From: Haplosporangium gracile
Lineage: Eukaryota > Mortierellomycota > Mortierellomycetes > Mortierellales > Mortierellaceae
Assembly (NCBI GenBank): GCA_015499985.1
Contig: JAAAUF010000244.1
Coordinates: 8,005-45,607 of the forward strand
Direction: 5' to 3'
Length of the DNA: 37,603 nt
Both the position numbers and the translations under genes were made by a program. This document shows, piece after piece, positions 1 through 9,733 of this stretch. The notes beneath the pieces were generated by a model, which worked only from the letters and a program-made list of their open reading frames with translations, searched no databases and was not told the DNA's origin. Every line of letters begins with the position of its first letter. Position 1 is the stretch's first letter.

Positions 1-1394
1 AAAAAAAAAAAAAGAAGTGGAGTTGAGTTTTGTGGTTTATTGGACCTGGGCTAAATAAGATGATTTGAACCGATTATAGATTCGTACGATGACACCTCCA
101 TCCATCCATCCAAATCCGCACATCATTCATCCGTTCACCGACCCGTCGTCATTGCAACAAGTAAGCGTCAAGAGAGAAGGGAAATTAGCGCCGAAAAGTC
201 AATAAAGTGGGTGGGGATTGAAACCGAGAGAATTAGGGGGAAAAGGAAGAAGTGTGAAAATGTGAGCCCAACGAAAGGGGAGGGGGTTGAAGTAAGGCGG
301 TGTAAGCTCATTTCTCTAATAAAATAGGCGCTGATCGATTTGCTGGTTGTGAAAATTGGGAGGGAAGGAATAGGCTAGTTGGACCATGCAACGAAGGAGG
401 AAAAGCACGAGGGATATATATATGATGAGTGTGAAAAGCAAATGGTACCTTTTGGGAAGAGCGGACAAAGGATTAATCGACGAAGAAGTGGAAACATCAA
501 GCACTAAGCGAGAGCAGTGAACGGCACAACCCGTAAAATGGATAGAAAAAGAGAGCAACGACGATGATGATGATGCTGCTGCTGCTGATGCTGTTGCTAC
601 TGATGATGATGATTGCTGGCTGGATGGATTATCACGGGAACAAGGAGGATGTCATGTCTTGGCTTTTGTCTGGCACTGGTGCCTGAGATAAATTAAGGTC
701 CTTCGGCTGGTCCTCGGGTCCGTTGTTCGTTGGCGTCGTTCACCTGTCTGGTAGGTTAGTTTGTTTAGCTAATTCTGTTTTCTCTGCCTTTTTTTTTTTT
801 TTCATTCTCGCTTCTTTTCTTTTTCCTTTTTCCTTTTTCCTTTTCCCTCTTCTCTTTATCCCCCTTCCCCTCCTTCCCTCTCCGTCCTTCTCTCATTAAC
901 CCTTCCTTCATCTCATTTCATTTCATTCCTTCTTTCAAGAAGGGGATCGCTCATCCGCTCACTTCCCATCACTTTCTCTCTTTCTCTTTCTTCCTCTCTC
1001 TTCCATTCTCTTTCTCTCACCATCCTACTCTTTTCTTTACGACAATACCCACATACCCCCTCCCCTACCCCCTGACTCTTTGTTCTCTGTCCCTTCTGTC
1101 ACACTCTCTCCCTCTTACCTGAACACTCTCCCGCTCTTCCCCTCCCCCACACTCACGCCACAGACAGACAAACGGCGATATTTATTTTCAGGGACAACCA
1201 CAACCAACCATCCGACCAACGCCAATCACTTTTTTAAATTCAGTTTTCACTCTCTCTCTTTCTCGCTCTGCTCTGCTCTCTCACACTCTTTTGACGACTT
1301 CGCCGGTTCAAATAACGACAAATCAAAAAACAATACCGTTACTGGCCACCTACCCCTTTCACCTCCTTACAACAAACAAACTACAACAAAAAAA
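1..1394. other. Upstream region and long leader of the first membrane protein gene
   Basis: I see no convincing gene here. The stretch opens with a run of 13 A. A trinucleotide GAT/GCT tract lies at about 561-614. From about 780 to 1380 the plus strand becomes strongly pyrimidine-rich (T-run at 788-802, then many CTTT/CTCT blocks), ending in an A/C-rich run directly before the ATG at 1395. A similar CT-rich to CAA-rich transition precedes other genes in this window, so this is probably promoter plus 5' UTR. The downstream reading frame stays open back to 1080 but contains no ATG upstream of 1395. Confidence 0.5.
561..614. repeat. GAT/GCT trinucleotide microsatellite
   Basis: Imperfect tract of GAT, GCT and related triplets, directly visible. 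It lies about 0.8 kb upstream of the first gene and is not part of a recognisable coding sequence. Confidence 0.8.
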
Positions 1395-2909
1395 ATGAGA
1401 GGACCAGCATCGTGGAAGAAGAGCCTGCTGGCAACAGTCGCCGGCTTGGCGTCTATCGCTTCTATCGCCCAAGCAGAAATCATTTGCGGCAGCCCCAACA
1501 CGGATCAATCCTACAAGGCCGGCGACCCAATGACTCTCGCAATCGCTGCTTCGCCTACAGGTGGCTCACCCTTTGTTGCGCAGGTGGACTCCCTGACCGC
1601 CAAACTCATCTGTACCGTCGCTGGCAACGTAATCGATACCATCACGATTCCCAAGGCCAACGTGACGGCCTACAACTACATCGTCCCTTCTGTCGGCAAC
1701 GTAACGACCTCTACAGGAACCGACGGCGTCTGTGTCACGAACAAGTTCTATGTCTCCTATTCGGGCAGATACACGAGTGATGGTTTATTTCCCATCCCTC
1801 ATGACTTTGGACCTGCCAAGTGTGCCGATATTACCATCGTTCCAGAACCGTTCTACATCCCGCCGGTTCCTACGCCCAACATCACCACGACCATCACGAT
1901 GCCTCTCCCAACAGGCACGACCACTACTACTAAAGGCAGCAAGCCCACAACCACGACTTCGTCGAGTCTTATTCCGACCCCTACTCCTGAGGACAAGGGC
2001 GAGTCCGAGAGTCAAGGCAGGCCCAAGACATTTATTATAGTGATTGTTGCGATTGTCGCAGTGGTTATCTTGGCATTGATGGCGGTCGGGATCATGTTCC
2101 ATTTGCGTCGTCAGAGGAGGAGACGGATGGAGAGCGCCATCATGCCCTGGTCGAGTCAGAATAATAACCAGTTCTCGAAAATGTCGTCGTCGATGGATGA
2201 GGACGATCCTCGGTCCCCTGGAAGCCATCATGCGGCTGCTATGGGCGGTGTTGGTGGAGTTACGGCAGCTGGGGCTGTCGGTGCAGGGTATAATAAGCCC
2301 CAACCCAAGATTCCTCAGCCTTCGCATGGTCAGTATTATGATGATGATTCGTATAGTGGAGGAGGATATGGTCAGCAGCAGCAACATGGACATGGTGGAT
2401 ATTATAACGATCAGGAGGGATACGGCCAGCAACAACAGGATGACTATTACAACCCTTACTACGCACAGCATGCTGGAGGCGGTGGGGGATACCAGGGCGG
2501 TGCTGGAGGTGGTGCAGCTGGTGCAGCTGCTGGTGGAGGATACGGATACAGAAACGACAAGCAGAGCTATTACGCTGGCAGTATTCAAGGCGGCAGAACC
2601 CCCTACCAAGAGCCCCACGATCCCTACTCTTCCGCCTCACCACCGGTGTCATCAGCAGGAGCCGGAGGAGCTTCAGGTGGATACTACCCTCCACCACCAC
2701 CAGTCTCTAGCAACGCCGCGGACGCAATGTCGCCACCGACGCCCAGTTTGGCTAATCTGAACTCTGCACCCAACGGGCTGTCGTCGGTGACGTTGTCGAA
2801 TTCGTCTGGGACGGGTAGGGCACCACAGGCGATTCTGCAAGACATGGGGCAATCTGAGGGTGGCGATGCCGCAGGAGGGATCCCTATGAAGGAGATTCCT
2901 TCCAAGTAG
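1395..2909 (+). CDS. Single-pass membrane protein with four-cysteine ectodomain (putative cell-surface sensor)
   Basis: Single-exon gene of 504 aa. The start is the first in-frame ATG (1395), which follows an A-rich leader and opens a classical signal peptide (basic WKK, hydrophobic core, predicted cleavage after AQA at residue 27). The ectodomain (about 28-160) has four cysteines at 31, 73, 113 and 143. A Thr/Pro-rich stalk (about 160-210) follows, then a transmembrane helix (about 213-236) with the stop-transfer run HLRRQRRRR. The cytoplasmic tail (about 245-504) is low complexity, Gly/Gln/Tyr-rich at about 311-385 and Pro/Ser-rich after that. The layout resembles fungal wall-stress sensors of the WSC/Mid2 kind, but I recognise no WSC, CFEM or LysM domain. 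The ectodomain aligns by eye with that of the gene at 7764-9554. Function unknown; sensing or wall anchoring is inferred from architecture only. Confidence 0.85.
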   Translation: MRGPASWKKSLLATVAGLASIASIAQAEIICGSPNTDQSYKAGDPMTLAIAASPTGGSPFVAQVDSLTAKLICTVAGNVIDTITIPKANVTAYNYIVPSVGNVTTSTGTDGVCVTNKFYVSYSGRYTSDGLFPIPHDFGPAKCADITIVPEPFYIPPVPTPNITTTITMPLPTGTTTTTKGSKPTTTTSSSLIPTPTPEDKGESESQGRPKTFIIVIVAIVAVVILALMAVGIMFHLRRQRRRRMESAIMPWSSQNNNQFSKMSSSMDEDDPRSPGSHHAAAMGGVGGVTAAGAVGAGYNKPQPKIPQPSHGQYYDDDSYSGGGYGQQQQHGHGGYYNDQEGYGQQQQDDYYNPYYAQHAGGGGGYQGGAGGGAAGAAAGGGYGYRNDKQSYYAGSIQGGRTPYQEPHDPYSSASPPVSSAGAGGASGGYYPPPPPVSSNAADAMSPPTPSLANLNSAPNGLSSVTLSNSSGTGRAPQAILQDMGQSEGGDAAGGIPMKEIPSK

Positions 2910-3285
2910 TAGCACAGTCGTTATTATTTTAGTTACACCTCACATATCCAAACCTCTTATAATTCGATAATTATTGAATACGAATGAATTGATTTTCTTT
3001 TTAAGAATGATCAAACTTTATTTTACTCAGTTCAAGATTGTGAAGGCCTATTGTTTTGCTGTCGTAAAAGCTATATCGGGTTGAAAGAGGGGGAGTCCTG
3101 ATGGTATAAGGTCATTCTGTGGGGAGTTGAGATTGATAAGTGCGTCTGCGTCTGTTGTCAATGAGTGCCTCTCCTTCTCCTTCCTCCTCCGCCTCCAAGA
3201 TCAACTCATCAACGCCTCCTTCCTCCGTTCTCATCCTCTCTGTCGTAAGTGAGAACAGCTAGGCGATTATCGTTGCGATTCTCCA
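2910..3285. other. Intergenic: 3' flank of membrane protein gene and end of transposon relic
   Basis: No gene is seen. The first part is AT-rich, as expected for a 3' UTR and polyadenylation region. The part near 3170-3240 is CT-rich on the plus strand and may be the degraded C-terminal end of the minus-strand transposase, whose relatives often finish in an acidic tail. No clear terminal inverted repeat could be defined. Confidence 0.4.
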
Positions 3286-4711
3286 TCATATCCAACGACA
3301 AATAGCCACATCTGCTCCGACAGACCTACAAAAATACCCTCTGGGTCGAAGCATCTCTGCTTCTCCTACCCTCACTTCCTCCTCCTCCTCTTCATCATTG
3401 TTGTTATCCAAGATACTTCCATCTTCCTGTTCTTGACCATCTACTCCAGCGACCTTCGACTCGTTTTTTTGGTACTCGATGCCAATCAGGATAATCTCGC
3501 GCCAAACAGAAAGAAACAGTTTCTCGGGAACGTTGAAGAAATGCTCTACCAGCGTGCACTTGAGTGACAGGGTCGTGTGCCGTCTTGTTGAACTCGCCGC
3601 GACCATGTTCTTGACAACGGTCCAGCTCTTCTCAACTAACTGAAGCTCGCATTGGTAGGGGGAACTTTTTTTTGCAGATAATTTGGTTTTCATTCGTCTT
3701 GGCAATGTCGTCTATCGTCCACTTTGATCGATTGGCATACCTTTTGGCGACATCCTTGAGAATGACTGCGATTGAGGTTGGTGAAGGGGGGGGAGGTTTA
3801 AATTCTTCTGCTCCAACCATCTCTGTGTCAAATCCTTGGCCAACCCAGTCCTTGACTTTCTTCCTCTGGATCCACTCAGCGAGGTCTGGCTTCCTATTGC
3901 TGGCAGGGGCTTGGAACTAGTCTTGTGAAAGTGATACGACGCGCCATTGAGGTAAATACGACACTTCTCCAGACCCATAGCTTGCAGACTCTTGCAAAAC
4001 GTTAGTGAACATCCTGTCGAACAATTCAGCTGTGAAGTTCCCCCGTGGTAGTTGTTATGGTCGGGAGGGGCAATGTTGGCGTCTCGAAAAAAAAATCGGA
4101 TGCTTTGTTCCACATGGGGCGACATCGTGTTGCGCCCTCCTTCCTATTCCCGGTCCTCCGTGGTGTGTGCTTGCCCTTTTGACGGCCAAATGTAGACAGA
4201 TCCATCGACGAGTTTGGACTTGACCCTCCTCCCCGTCGAACCAGACTACAAACGCGGCGAATATGGCCAAGAGAGGGCTGTATCCTGGCTGTATTACCAG
4301 AATTTCAGGTATGATCCAGCGGCATGAGTTTGCATGGTAGAGATGGCAGTAGAACTCGTCGAGGAAAACCCTCGGGATATCGGAGGATCCACTCTTGATC
4401 TTGACCATCTCTTGTGAACCGTGATGACAGGTTGGCAAGGCGATTCCTGAGGTACTCGACATTCGCTTTCGAATCGTGGTTGAGGTGTCGACGCGTTCCT
4501 GTTCCCCAGTACCAGCCAAGATCATGTAAGGTGCGGTTGATGGTTCGCATGGATATCTTGATGTTTTAAATCCTGCTCCAGGCGGTTGCGAATAAGGCGC
4601 GTCGAATTGGGTAGGGTTCTCGTTGCTGATATCCTTGATGATGGTATATATAATCTCTTTCAAACTACTGTTTTGTTGCTTGGGACGACCTGCTCGATCT
4701 TTCTCAATCAT
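3286..4711 (-). pseudogene. Decayed Tc1/mariner-type (DDE) transposase
   Basis: On the minus strand, pieces of one transposase can be followed through several reading frames. In order they are: a KDRAGRPK start-like segment (near 4700), a helix-turn-helix-like segment ending LHDLGWYWGTG (about 4500-4550), the first catalytic block FLDEFYCHLYH (about 4340-4375), AAFVVWFDGEEGQVQ (about 4200-4260), NYHGG and LEKCRIYLNGASYH (about 3930-4060), and PYQCELQLVEKSW followed by VKNMVAAS (about 3600-3660). From memory of this fungal Tc1-like family, the second catalytic block normally reads DGASYH or DGAxYH, so the Asp appears changed to Asn. Frameshifts between nearly every block make it non-functional. 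The copy sits between the two related membrane protein genes. Element boundaries are uncertain because no terminal inverted repeats were identified. Confidence 0.85.
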
Positions 4712-7490
4712 GACAATAGCAGACCGGCGTAGGCGTTGGAAGTAGTGGTAGTGATGGCGGTGGGGTAGGAGGGTGTATCATAGTTGTTGGGAACAGGTAT
4801 ATGGTCGGTGTTGTGTCCCGAGACTATCGATGGACGGTGTACCGATACCCATTGGCGGCTTCCTCGAGTTCGAGTTTCTGCAAGAGCTGCTTGGTCTTTA
4901 GACAACTGTTTTTTGTCAATGCCAGTCAATATAGACACAGAGACGTGGTGTTTACTTTTTCTTTCCTTCCCCTAATTGAACTCTTTCGAACTGCTTCATA
5001 ACAGGAGTTTCTGAGGCGTGCTTGTTGATAGCTTTGTAGATTGTGTTGACACGGTGCAGAGTTCGCTATATGTGACAGTTGCTTTGATACGTATTGGAAA
5101 AATGACAGCTGGCTGTCGAGACTTTATTGTAGTGCAAGGGCGAGAAAGGGATGAATTGGGGTTGTTGGGTATTGCCCTGGAGGATGGATGGTTATCGTTT
5201 GGACTGGACTGTGCTTGTTGTATGTAGGGAAAATTACGAGTTGTAGGCGAATATAGACTACATCTTTGTCTAGTTGAACGACGGGAGGGAGGGCTGAGGA
5301 GAATAAGAGGGCTCTGTGGAACGAGGGGGATACTTTGGGCGCTCAGGAGTGGTTACAAGAACGGGATTTTGGTCGAGTTCGAAGTGCATGGTGAGTGATG
5401 TAGTGAATGAAAGACGAGAACTCTCATCGTTATAAAAATATTAGGGTCCGGAACTTTTTGGCGCGGTCTTTACCACTTTTCCTCCTTTATCGTTAGTATA
5501 CACCCCCCTCCCCCCTTCTTCTCAGTCTTGTTATGCTGATAGAAGGAATAGTGTTAGTCCACACGTGGAAAATGGAGAAGATGTGTCCAAAGACTTTTAG
5601 AAACTGGTTCCAGAAAGCAACGACGTTCATTGTTTTTGTGAGCAGGGAGAGCGAGTTTTACTTGAACGTCCACATGAACATGAACGTGAACGAAGGTTGT
5701 TTCGAGGGCGTCCAAGGTGGAGTTGCAAAAAAAAATCCCCCCAATAAGCTGAGAGGTTTGAGCGAGGCCCGTGGCCAAGTTATCGTAAAGACTTTAAAAT
5801 TGTTGAGCTGGGGGAACCTCTGTCCTCTGTCGACGAAGGGGGGCTGGACAGGAAGTTGTAGAGGAAGGTAGGGGTACTTGGGAAGGGGTACCAATATTGT
5901 ACGTGCTGAATGGTACAGTGCTCATGTTGTTTTTGCGTGAAAGTAGGAGCTCTTTTTTTCCTTTAATCGCGGTGAGGTTCTTTGAAAAGAACATGAAACG
6001 AGAGGAAGAAAGAAGAGGGTTAGAGCGAGCTTTCAACTGACATATGATTTGGCACACTCTTTGTCTCCGCGACTCTCTTTTTTTGTCGCCTCGCGCTCAT
6101 TCTCCTTGCTTTTTTATGAGTACAGTCATTCCGCACTTCCCATTCTTTAAGCACTCATAAGTGGAAAATAGCCTCTATATTTTTTTTTTATCGGTCCCCT
6201 GACCAAACTGTTGTCTTACTTGCCTTTCGTGTTTTATTTTTCTCGGCGGTTCTCCACCCTCTCTCTCTCTCCTTCTCTCATTCCTTCTCTATGTTGTCTG
6301 TCGACCGTTTGTCTCGGTGATGAGCAAATCAAAATAAAAGGTTCAATGTTTTTCTTGTGTGGACGAGGATGCAAGTGCGAGAAGAAAAAAAACTACTAAT
6401 CAAAAATAGGGGGCTCTCAAAGCAAAATAGGCACGGTGGGCGGAGGGGGGGGACTTGCATGCGTGGGACTTCTACAATAGACATATCTGTACTGTAGATG
6501 GCACAAGGTGAAGATGGGTGATGAAAAGAGAGGAGAGGGGGAAGGCCACTTTGGAAGGACAAGAACTTTTGGTTTCTTTTTTATGAGCACTTGCTATGGA
6601 ACAGATGTTAAGAAATAAAAAAAAAAGAAAAATATGCCGAGGAGGGAGGGGGAGAGGGGTGGCAGTGACAGAAACACATGCAGTAGAAGGGTTAGAAGGG
6701 TGAGCATAGGATCATTTATTATACTCACTGGGCATTACACTTTGATCGGTCGACAACAATGTAATAATAAACAACATTAGTGAGGGATATGGACAAGCAA
6801 TCGATGCACAACAACAATCAACCAAATACATACACAACCATAATAGCAACAGCAAAGTCGGAACCGATTAAAGGGGGGAGGATGGAGAAAGTAGAAGGAC
6901 GCAAGGAAGAGTGAGAGAAATAAATAAAAACGACAACGGCTGAAAGGAAGAGAAGATGAAGTCCAGAGGCCCATGCTTTTGAGGATTGTGTCCTTGTAAA
7001 CAATAACAGCAACAACAAGTCGACTAGCATCGAGAATCAAAGACGCAGGTTTCAATAACGCGGATACGAGGTGAAGAAGCGGCCACAACAGCGACCACTA
7101 CCAAAAAGAGATGAAAGAGAGCCGCCGCAGACAGAGCTGCGTGTGTACATTCATACAACATCGACATACCTCCGTTCTCCACTCCAGTGAAGCCGAGGCA
7201 GTCAGCACAACCAAAAAGAGAGAGAGCCCTCTCTTGTCCCTTCCACTGTCCTTACTCTTCTGACTCTTTTTTTTTTTAATTCATGTCTGATATGGTTTCT
7301 TCTTCATCAGTGTCCAATTAGACCGCATCATTCCCCCAACGGTCATCACCTCCGCGTCTTCCCTTTCTCTCTCTTTTGTTCTCCTCTTCTCCCTTTTTTC
7401 CTCTTTTCTCTTTTGTCGTTTTCCGTCCTCACCACTCCTCCCCTCCATTTTCCTTCCTCTCCCCTTTCCATCCTTACCGTCTCCACGCTT

Positions 7491-7531
<41 letters not shown>

Positions 7532-7763
7532 CTCGTTTTACGACCACTCACTCTCTCTCTCCCCCTCCAAATCGACCCTCCATCCTCCTCCTCACCTTCG
7601 GCTCGTGCTTATTTTAACCGAACAGCCCCCAACAATAGTCTTCATATCTCCACCTGCATACCATAATTTCCCTATCGGCTGTTCCTCCTCCAACCTCCCT
7701 TCTTTTAATTCTTGTTAATCTCCCACATAATACCCTTCTTTCCACACCAACAAATAAACAAGA
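4712..7763. other. Three-kilobase stretch without a convincing gene, ending in leader of the second membrane protein gene
   Basis: Only short open frames (about 60-112 codons) on both strands are present, with no recognisable motif or splice pattern. Several strand-composition shifts occur: roughly 6420-7080 is purine-rich on the plus strand, while 7240-7760 is strongly pyrimidine-rich and ends in an A/C-rich run before the ATG at 7764. The latter is the likely promoter and 5' UTR of the next gene. The left part may contain further degraded transposon sequence, which I could not recognise. Confidence 0.45.
7495..7527. repeat. (CT)n microsatellite in the leader of the second membrane protein gene
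   Basis: About 16 uninterrupted CT units inside a wider pyrimidine-rich tract, some 240 bases upstream of the ATG at 7764. Such tracts are typical of promoter/leader regions in this window. Confidence 0.9.
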
Positions 7764-9554
7764 ATGACAAAAACCAACAACAAAAGCCGACTTCTCTCTT
7801 CAGCAGTTGCACTCACCCTCCTCGCCACCACCGCTCACGCATCCCTCTCATGCGCCTCCCCCTCAGGATCCTACCAAGTCGGCGACACCGTTCGTCTTGA
7901 ACTCTCCGGAAGCAGTTTGTGGCCTCGTCTAAAGGACGTCTACTCCATCACGGCCAACGTCTACTGTTGGTCCGGAAGCGGCACCATCGCTTCAATGTCT
8001 ATTTCTAATGGAGATAGTTGGACGATCCCTGAAAATGCGTTGGGACGGTGTTCGGAGGATAAGCTGTATGTCCAGTTTACGGGGCAGATGTATGATTTAA
8101 TACATTTGGCGCATATTTTGCCGTATTGGGAAAGTTGTGGAGCATTGTTTGTCGCACCTGCGCCGCCGAAACCGACGACGACTACAAGGCCCCCGCCTAC
8201 GGTGCCGCCAATTCAGCCTCCTACTCAGCAGCCTCCTACGACTACTACCAGGGATCCGACGGTTCCGACTGAGGTTCCGCCTATTACCACGAACCCTCCA
8301 ACGCAACAGCCTCCTACCTCTGCCACGACGACTTCTTACTCGCCCGTGTATACAACCACGTATACTCTGGTGCCAACGGTCATCTCTGGAACCTCGACCG
8401 TCATCTCTGTGACGACCGTCATTGTAGTCACCCCTACGGCATTACCCTCAGCCTTGACACTCCCTGGTTCTTCCACTGATGGCAGTGTCATCGCACCCCC
8501 CGACAACTCTCAACTCCCCGGTCTCCCTCCTTCCCCTGGTGGTAACAACAACAACTCCAGCAACAAAAGTGGAAGTAACACCAACGTCCCTGCGGCGGCT
8601 TTGGGTGCTGTTGGCGGAGTGGCTGCATTGGCGTTGATTGTCTTTGGATTGGTGGTGACTCGCAGGCGAAGACGTATAAGAGAGGAGCAAGAGGCTGCTA
8701 GCGCTGGTTTGGGAAGTAAGGATGATTATTATTATGATGGTGCTTCGTCCTTGGGTGGTCCTGATGCTGCTCTTGCAGCTAGCGGAGCAGCTGGTGCTGG
8801 AGCTGCATATGCTGCTGCCGGTGCTGGGCGGCATAGCTCGGATGATAAATCGATGCCTAGTTTGCATCACACCTACCCGCCCGTCCACCCTCCAACCGAC
8901 GGATCTGAATCTTACGGATGGGATTTTAACACCTCCTACGCCGCCGCTGGTACCTCTGCCGCTGCAGATGCTGATCCTATCCTGATGCCATTTCCAGTCC
9001 CGGCCACAACAAGCGACGCCCTGAAACAGCAATACGACCTCGCCAACCGCCTCTCAGTCATCAGCCAAGTCGACTCCATGCTCGGGTTCCCCCTCGTCCC
9101 CAAGACGTCCCCGCCTCAAGCACCTGCCTCCGCAACGGCCGCCTATGCATTGAACCAACAAATGTCACTGAAACAACAACTCGATAGCGAGGACGATGCC
9201 GCCTTCACCTCTACCTCTCCTATCGCTGAGGGTGGAGAATCGCCAGAACTGTACTACCTCCCCATATCCGACTCCTCACCCAGCCAAGCGTTCCTCTCTG
9301 CGCGCGGGTCCCCCGGCACCACTACCGCTTCTGCGGTAGGTGGGGCCGATGGAGGAGCGACGACGACGAGAAGCTCGGCGTATGAGACAGTACACTCGAG
9401 CTCGAGTGCCTACGCGACGGCCGACTCGCCTTCGTGGAGTGCTGCCAGTTTGCAGAGCCATGATATTGCAATCCCTATGCCTCCTACTACTTCTGGAGGT
9501 GGAGGACAGCATAATATCCAAGATCTGATTCGTGATGTCCTTCGCGATGATTAG
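7764..9554 (+). CDS. Single-pass membrane protein with four-cysteine ectodomain, related to the gene at 1395-2909
   Basis: Single-exon gene of 596 aa, starting at an ATG after an A/C-rich leader. It has a signal peptide (predicted cleavage after AHA, residue 26) and an ectodomain with cysteines at 30, 68, 96 and 125. A long Thr/Pro-rich stalk (about 132-270, with repeated PPTTTT and TQQPPT stretches) is followed by a transmembrane helix (about 276-298), five arginines from residue 300 and an Ala/Ser-rich cytoplasmic tail. Shared with the 504-aa protein are an initial C-x-SP, SYxxGDxxxL, a central TAxxxC, a KxYVxxxG block just after the third Cys, and a fourth Cys before the stalk. The two are probably diverged paralogues. 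The architecture suggests an O-glycosylated surface sensor or wall-linked protein. No known domain was recognised. An AATAAA-like signal lies near 9613. Confidence 0.86.
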   Translation: MTKTNNKSRLLSSAVALTLLATTAHASLSCASPSGSYQVGDTVRLELSGSSLWPRLKDVYSITANVYCWSGSGTIASMSISNGDSWTIPENALGRCSEDKLYVQFTGQMYDLIHLAHILPYWESCGALFVAPAPPKPTTTTRPPPTVPPIQPPTQQPPTTTTRDPTVPTEVPPITTNPPTQQPPTSATTTSYSPVYTTTYTLVPTVISGTSTVISVTTVIVVTPTALPSALTLPGSSTDGSVIAPPDNSQLPGLPPSPGGNNNNSSNKSGSNTNVPAAALGAVGGVAALALIVFGLVVTRRRRRIREEQEAASAGLGSKDDYYYDGASSLGGPDAALAASGAAGAGAAYAAAGAGRHSSDDKSMPSLHHTYPPVHPPTDGSESYGWDFNTSYAAAGTSAAADADPILMPFPVPATTSDALKQQYDLANRLSVISQVDSMLGFPLVPKTSPPQAPASATAAYALNQQMSLKQQLDSEDDAAFTSTSPIAEGGESPELYYLPISDSSPSQAFLSARGSPGTTTASAVGGADGGATTTRSSAYETVHSSSSAYATADSPSWSAASLQSHDIAIPMPPTTSGGGGQHNIQDLIRDVLRDD

Positions 9555-9733
9555 ATGTTTTTCAACGGCGTGTTTTGATGTTGTTTTTTCGTGTCGAGTA
9601 ATAGGAAGAAGTGTAATAAAACTAAAAACAAATCATACTTTCTTTTTTTTTTTTTTGGTTTTTGTTGTCTGTGGATGCAGTGGATGAAATGGTCTATGCT
9701 GTAGTTTTATTATTATTATTTTGTATAGCTGCT

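Noticed and set aside
1080..1394. N-terminal extension of the first membrane protein
   Set aside because: The frame is open but has no ATG, and it would hide the obvious signal peptide that begins at 1395.
1785..2618. 277-codon minus-strand open frame
   Set aside because: It lies fully antisense to the well-supported membrane protein gene, and its Ser/Ile/Leu-rich product simply mirrors the repetitive Gly/Gln/Tyr codons of the other strand.
5533..5871. 112-codon plus-strand frame
   Set aside because: No motif, no leader-like upstream sequence and overlapping minus-strand frames of similar length; this fits chance.
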